A DNA stretch of 64,000 nt from Chryseobacterium lactis. Its GTDB lineage: Bacteria > Bacteroidota > Bacteroidia > Flavobacteriales > Weeksellaceae. Positions within the stretch are counted from its first letter, which is position 1. Each line of letters begins with the position of its first letter. The notes beneath the pieces were generated by a model. The model was given only the letters and a program-made list of their open reading frames with translations, ran no database searches and was not told where the DNA came from. This document shows, piece by piece, positions 63,044-64,000 of the stretch. Location: assembly GCF_003815875.1 (NCBI RefSeq), contig NZ_CP033924.1, forward strand, positions 1,178,001-1,242,000. The letters are read 5' to 3'. The position numbers were made by a program, and so were the translations under genes.

Positions 63044-64000
63044 TTAATCTTTTATATAAATCCGTTTCACCCGAGGTGAAATGGAGGTTAATACTTCATA
63101 GGTTATAGTTTTGCAGTAGCCTGCGAATTCTTTTAAGCTTGGTTTGGCATTGAAAACAGTTACAGTATCTCCGTCTTTTACATTCGGAATATTGTCAACA
63201 TTAATCATCATCATATCCATGCAGATATTTCCAACGATAGGAGCTAACGTTTTATTAACGCCTAAACTTCCTACCTGATTTCCGATTAATCTCGGGATTC
63301 CGTCTGCATAGCCAACAGGAATGGTAGCAATCTTTGTCAGATGATCTGCTTTATATTTTCTGCTGTAGCCTACCGATTCTCCGTTTTCAACCATTGAAAT
63401 TTGTGAAATTACAGTTTTAAAGCTAACTACAGACTGCAGTTGATTTTGTATCTTCTCGTCCGGTGATTCTCCCAACATTCCTATTCCTATTCTCACCATA
63501 TCATACTGATGATCAGAATAGCTAGTAATTCCAGAAGAATTCAAAATATGACGAAGTGGAGCGTAACCAATTTTTTCTATTAAATAACTTGAATTTTTTT
63601 CGAAAATCTCAAACTGCTTTAAAGTAAACTCTTTTTCTTCGGGCATATCTGAAGATGACAAGTGGCTGAACATACTCTGTATTTTCAGATTTTTCTCACT
63701 TAAAGTTTCACTAAGCTGATCCAATTCAAAATCTTTAAAACCAAGACGGTGCATTCCTGTTTCCAGTTTGATATGAATCGGATATTTTTTATCGTATCCG
63801 GATTTCTGTACCGCTTCATAAAATAGTTCGAGCACTCTGAAACTGTAAATTTCTGGCTCCAGGTTGTATTCAATAATAGTGTGGTAGCTGTGTTGCTCAG
63901 GATTCATCACTATAATAGGAGTGGTGATTCCTTTTTTACGAAGCTCCACACCTTCGTCTACATATGCTACACCAAGATAATCGATGTGATGATACTGAAG
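63044..64000 (-). CDS. alanine racemase domain (5' end beyond window)
   Basis: The frame is open to the window end and carries the C-terminal part of a PLP-fold alanine racemase: GVAYVDEGVELRKKG, HIKLETGMHRLGF, MVRIGIGMLGES, SVGYSRKYKADHLTKIATIPVGYADGIPR (catalytic Tyr region) and GNICMDMMMINVD. In many Bacteroidota this domain is fused after MurF; the missing 5' end would show whether this is the fused murF-alr or a separate alr. The product makes D-Ala for peptidoglycan. Confidence 0.9.
   Translation of the reverse strand, partial: LQYHHIDYLGVAYVDEGVELRKKGITTPIIVMNPEQHSYHTIIEYNLEPEIYSFRVLELFYEAVQKSGYDKKYPIHIKLETGMHRLGFKDFELDQLSETLSEKNLKIQSMFSHLSSSDMPEEKEFTLKQFEIFEKNSSYLIEKIGYAPLRHILNSSGITSYSDHQYDMVRIGIGMLGESPDEKIQNQLQSVVSFKTVISQISMVENGESVGYSRKYKADHLTKIATIPVGYADGIPRLIGNQVGSLGVNKTLAPIVGNICMDMMMINVDNIPNVKDGDTVTVFNAKPSLKEFAGYCKTITYEVLTSISPRVKRIYIKD

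Noticed and set aside
1..64000. CRISPR array
   Set aside because: No regularly spaced direct repeats were seen; the repeats present are tRNA cassettes, hairpins and protein-coding repeats.

Overview
The window is AT-rich chromosomal DNA from a member of the Bacteroidota, most likely Chryseobacterium or a close relative in the Weeksellaceae. The evidence is GLPGLI and T9SS sorting-domain proteins, a SprE/PorW-type lipoprotein, a SusC-like TonB-dependent protein, DUF3127 and DUF4291 proteins, promoters of the TTTG-N19-21-TAnnTTTG type, and little Shine-Dalgarno sequence. No integrase, transposase, CRISPR array or rRNA was seen. Both ends cut genes: a flotillin on the left and an alanine racemase domain on the right.

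1-5.1 kb: a minus-strand membrane-stress operon (YbjN-like, PspA, OB-fold membrane protein, flotillin), an XRE regulator, and a twice-repeated tRNA cassette (Leu-TAG, Gly-GCC, Leu-TAA) in which one tRNA-Gly has decayed. 5.2-24.5 kb is mostly core and envelope genes: a DUF3127 protein with an SSB-like tail, aat, a DMT exporter, a TPR protein, a reductase, a Crp-type regulator, glmM, the feoA-feoB-Cys-rich peptide operon behind a 12-bp inverted repeat, GLPGLI, DinB, a TonB-dependent receptor, a cupin-8 protein and an M14 peptidase.

24.6-35.7 kb is the most unusual part: a run of minus-strand genes dominated by NAD+/ADP-ribose chemistry. It holds a metallophosphoesterase, KptA, an unknown protein, an ADP-ribosylglycohydrolase, a zinc-less sirtuin, DUF2971, a bacterial PARG, an amber-interrupted gene, DUF4291, a divergent adenylosuccinate synthetase, a VWA protein, a coiled-coil protein, a 2OG-Fe(II) oxygenase, NADAR, and an NrtR-like Nudix regulator. 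Four copies of a near-palindrome (GYGTWA-N3-WWACRC) lie in front of the Nudix, NADAR and coiled-coil genes. Two begin on the last G of a TAnnTTTG promoter element. This looks like one ADP-ribose-sensing regulon, which I regard as the best candidate for an undescribed system.

35.8-54.4 kb: a DUF1579 lipoprotein, a five-repeat exported protein paired with a T9SS cargo protein, lepA, an ECF sigma/anti-sigma/sensor operon, a DUF2520-KdsC-Maf cluster, SprE/PorW, tsaB, an SDR, yraN, an S66 peptidase, a LysE exporter, RNase R and rpiB.

54.4-64 kb has origin-like signals: DnaA-box-like sequences between rpiB and pgk, a 1.3-kb gene-free AT-rich stretch, and two exact parS sites (TGTTTCACGTGAAACA) flanking mnmG. 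It then continues with ybeY, a patatin/outer-membrane-barrel protein and an alanine racemase domain.
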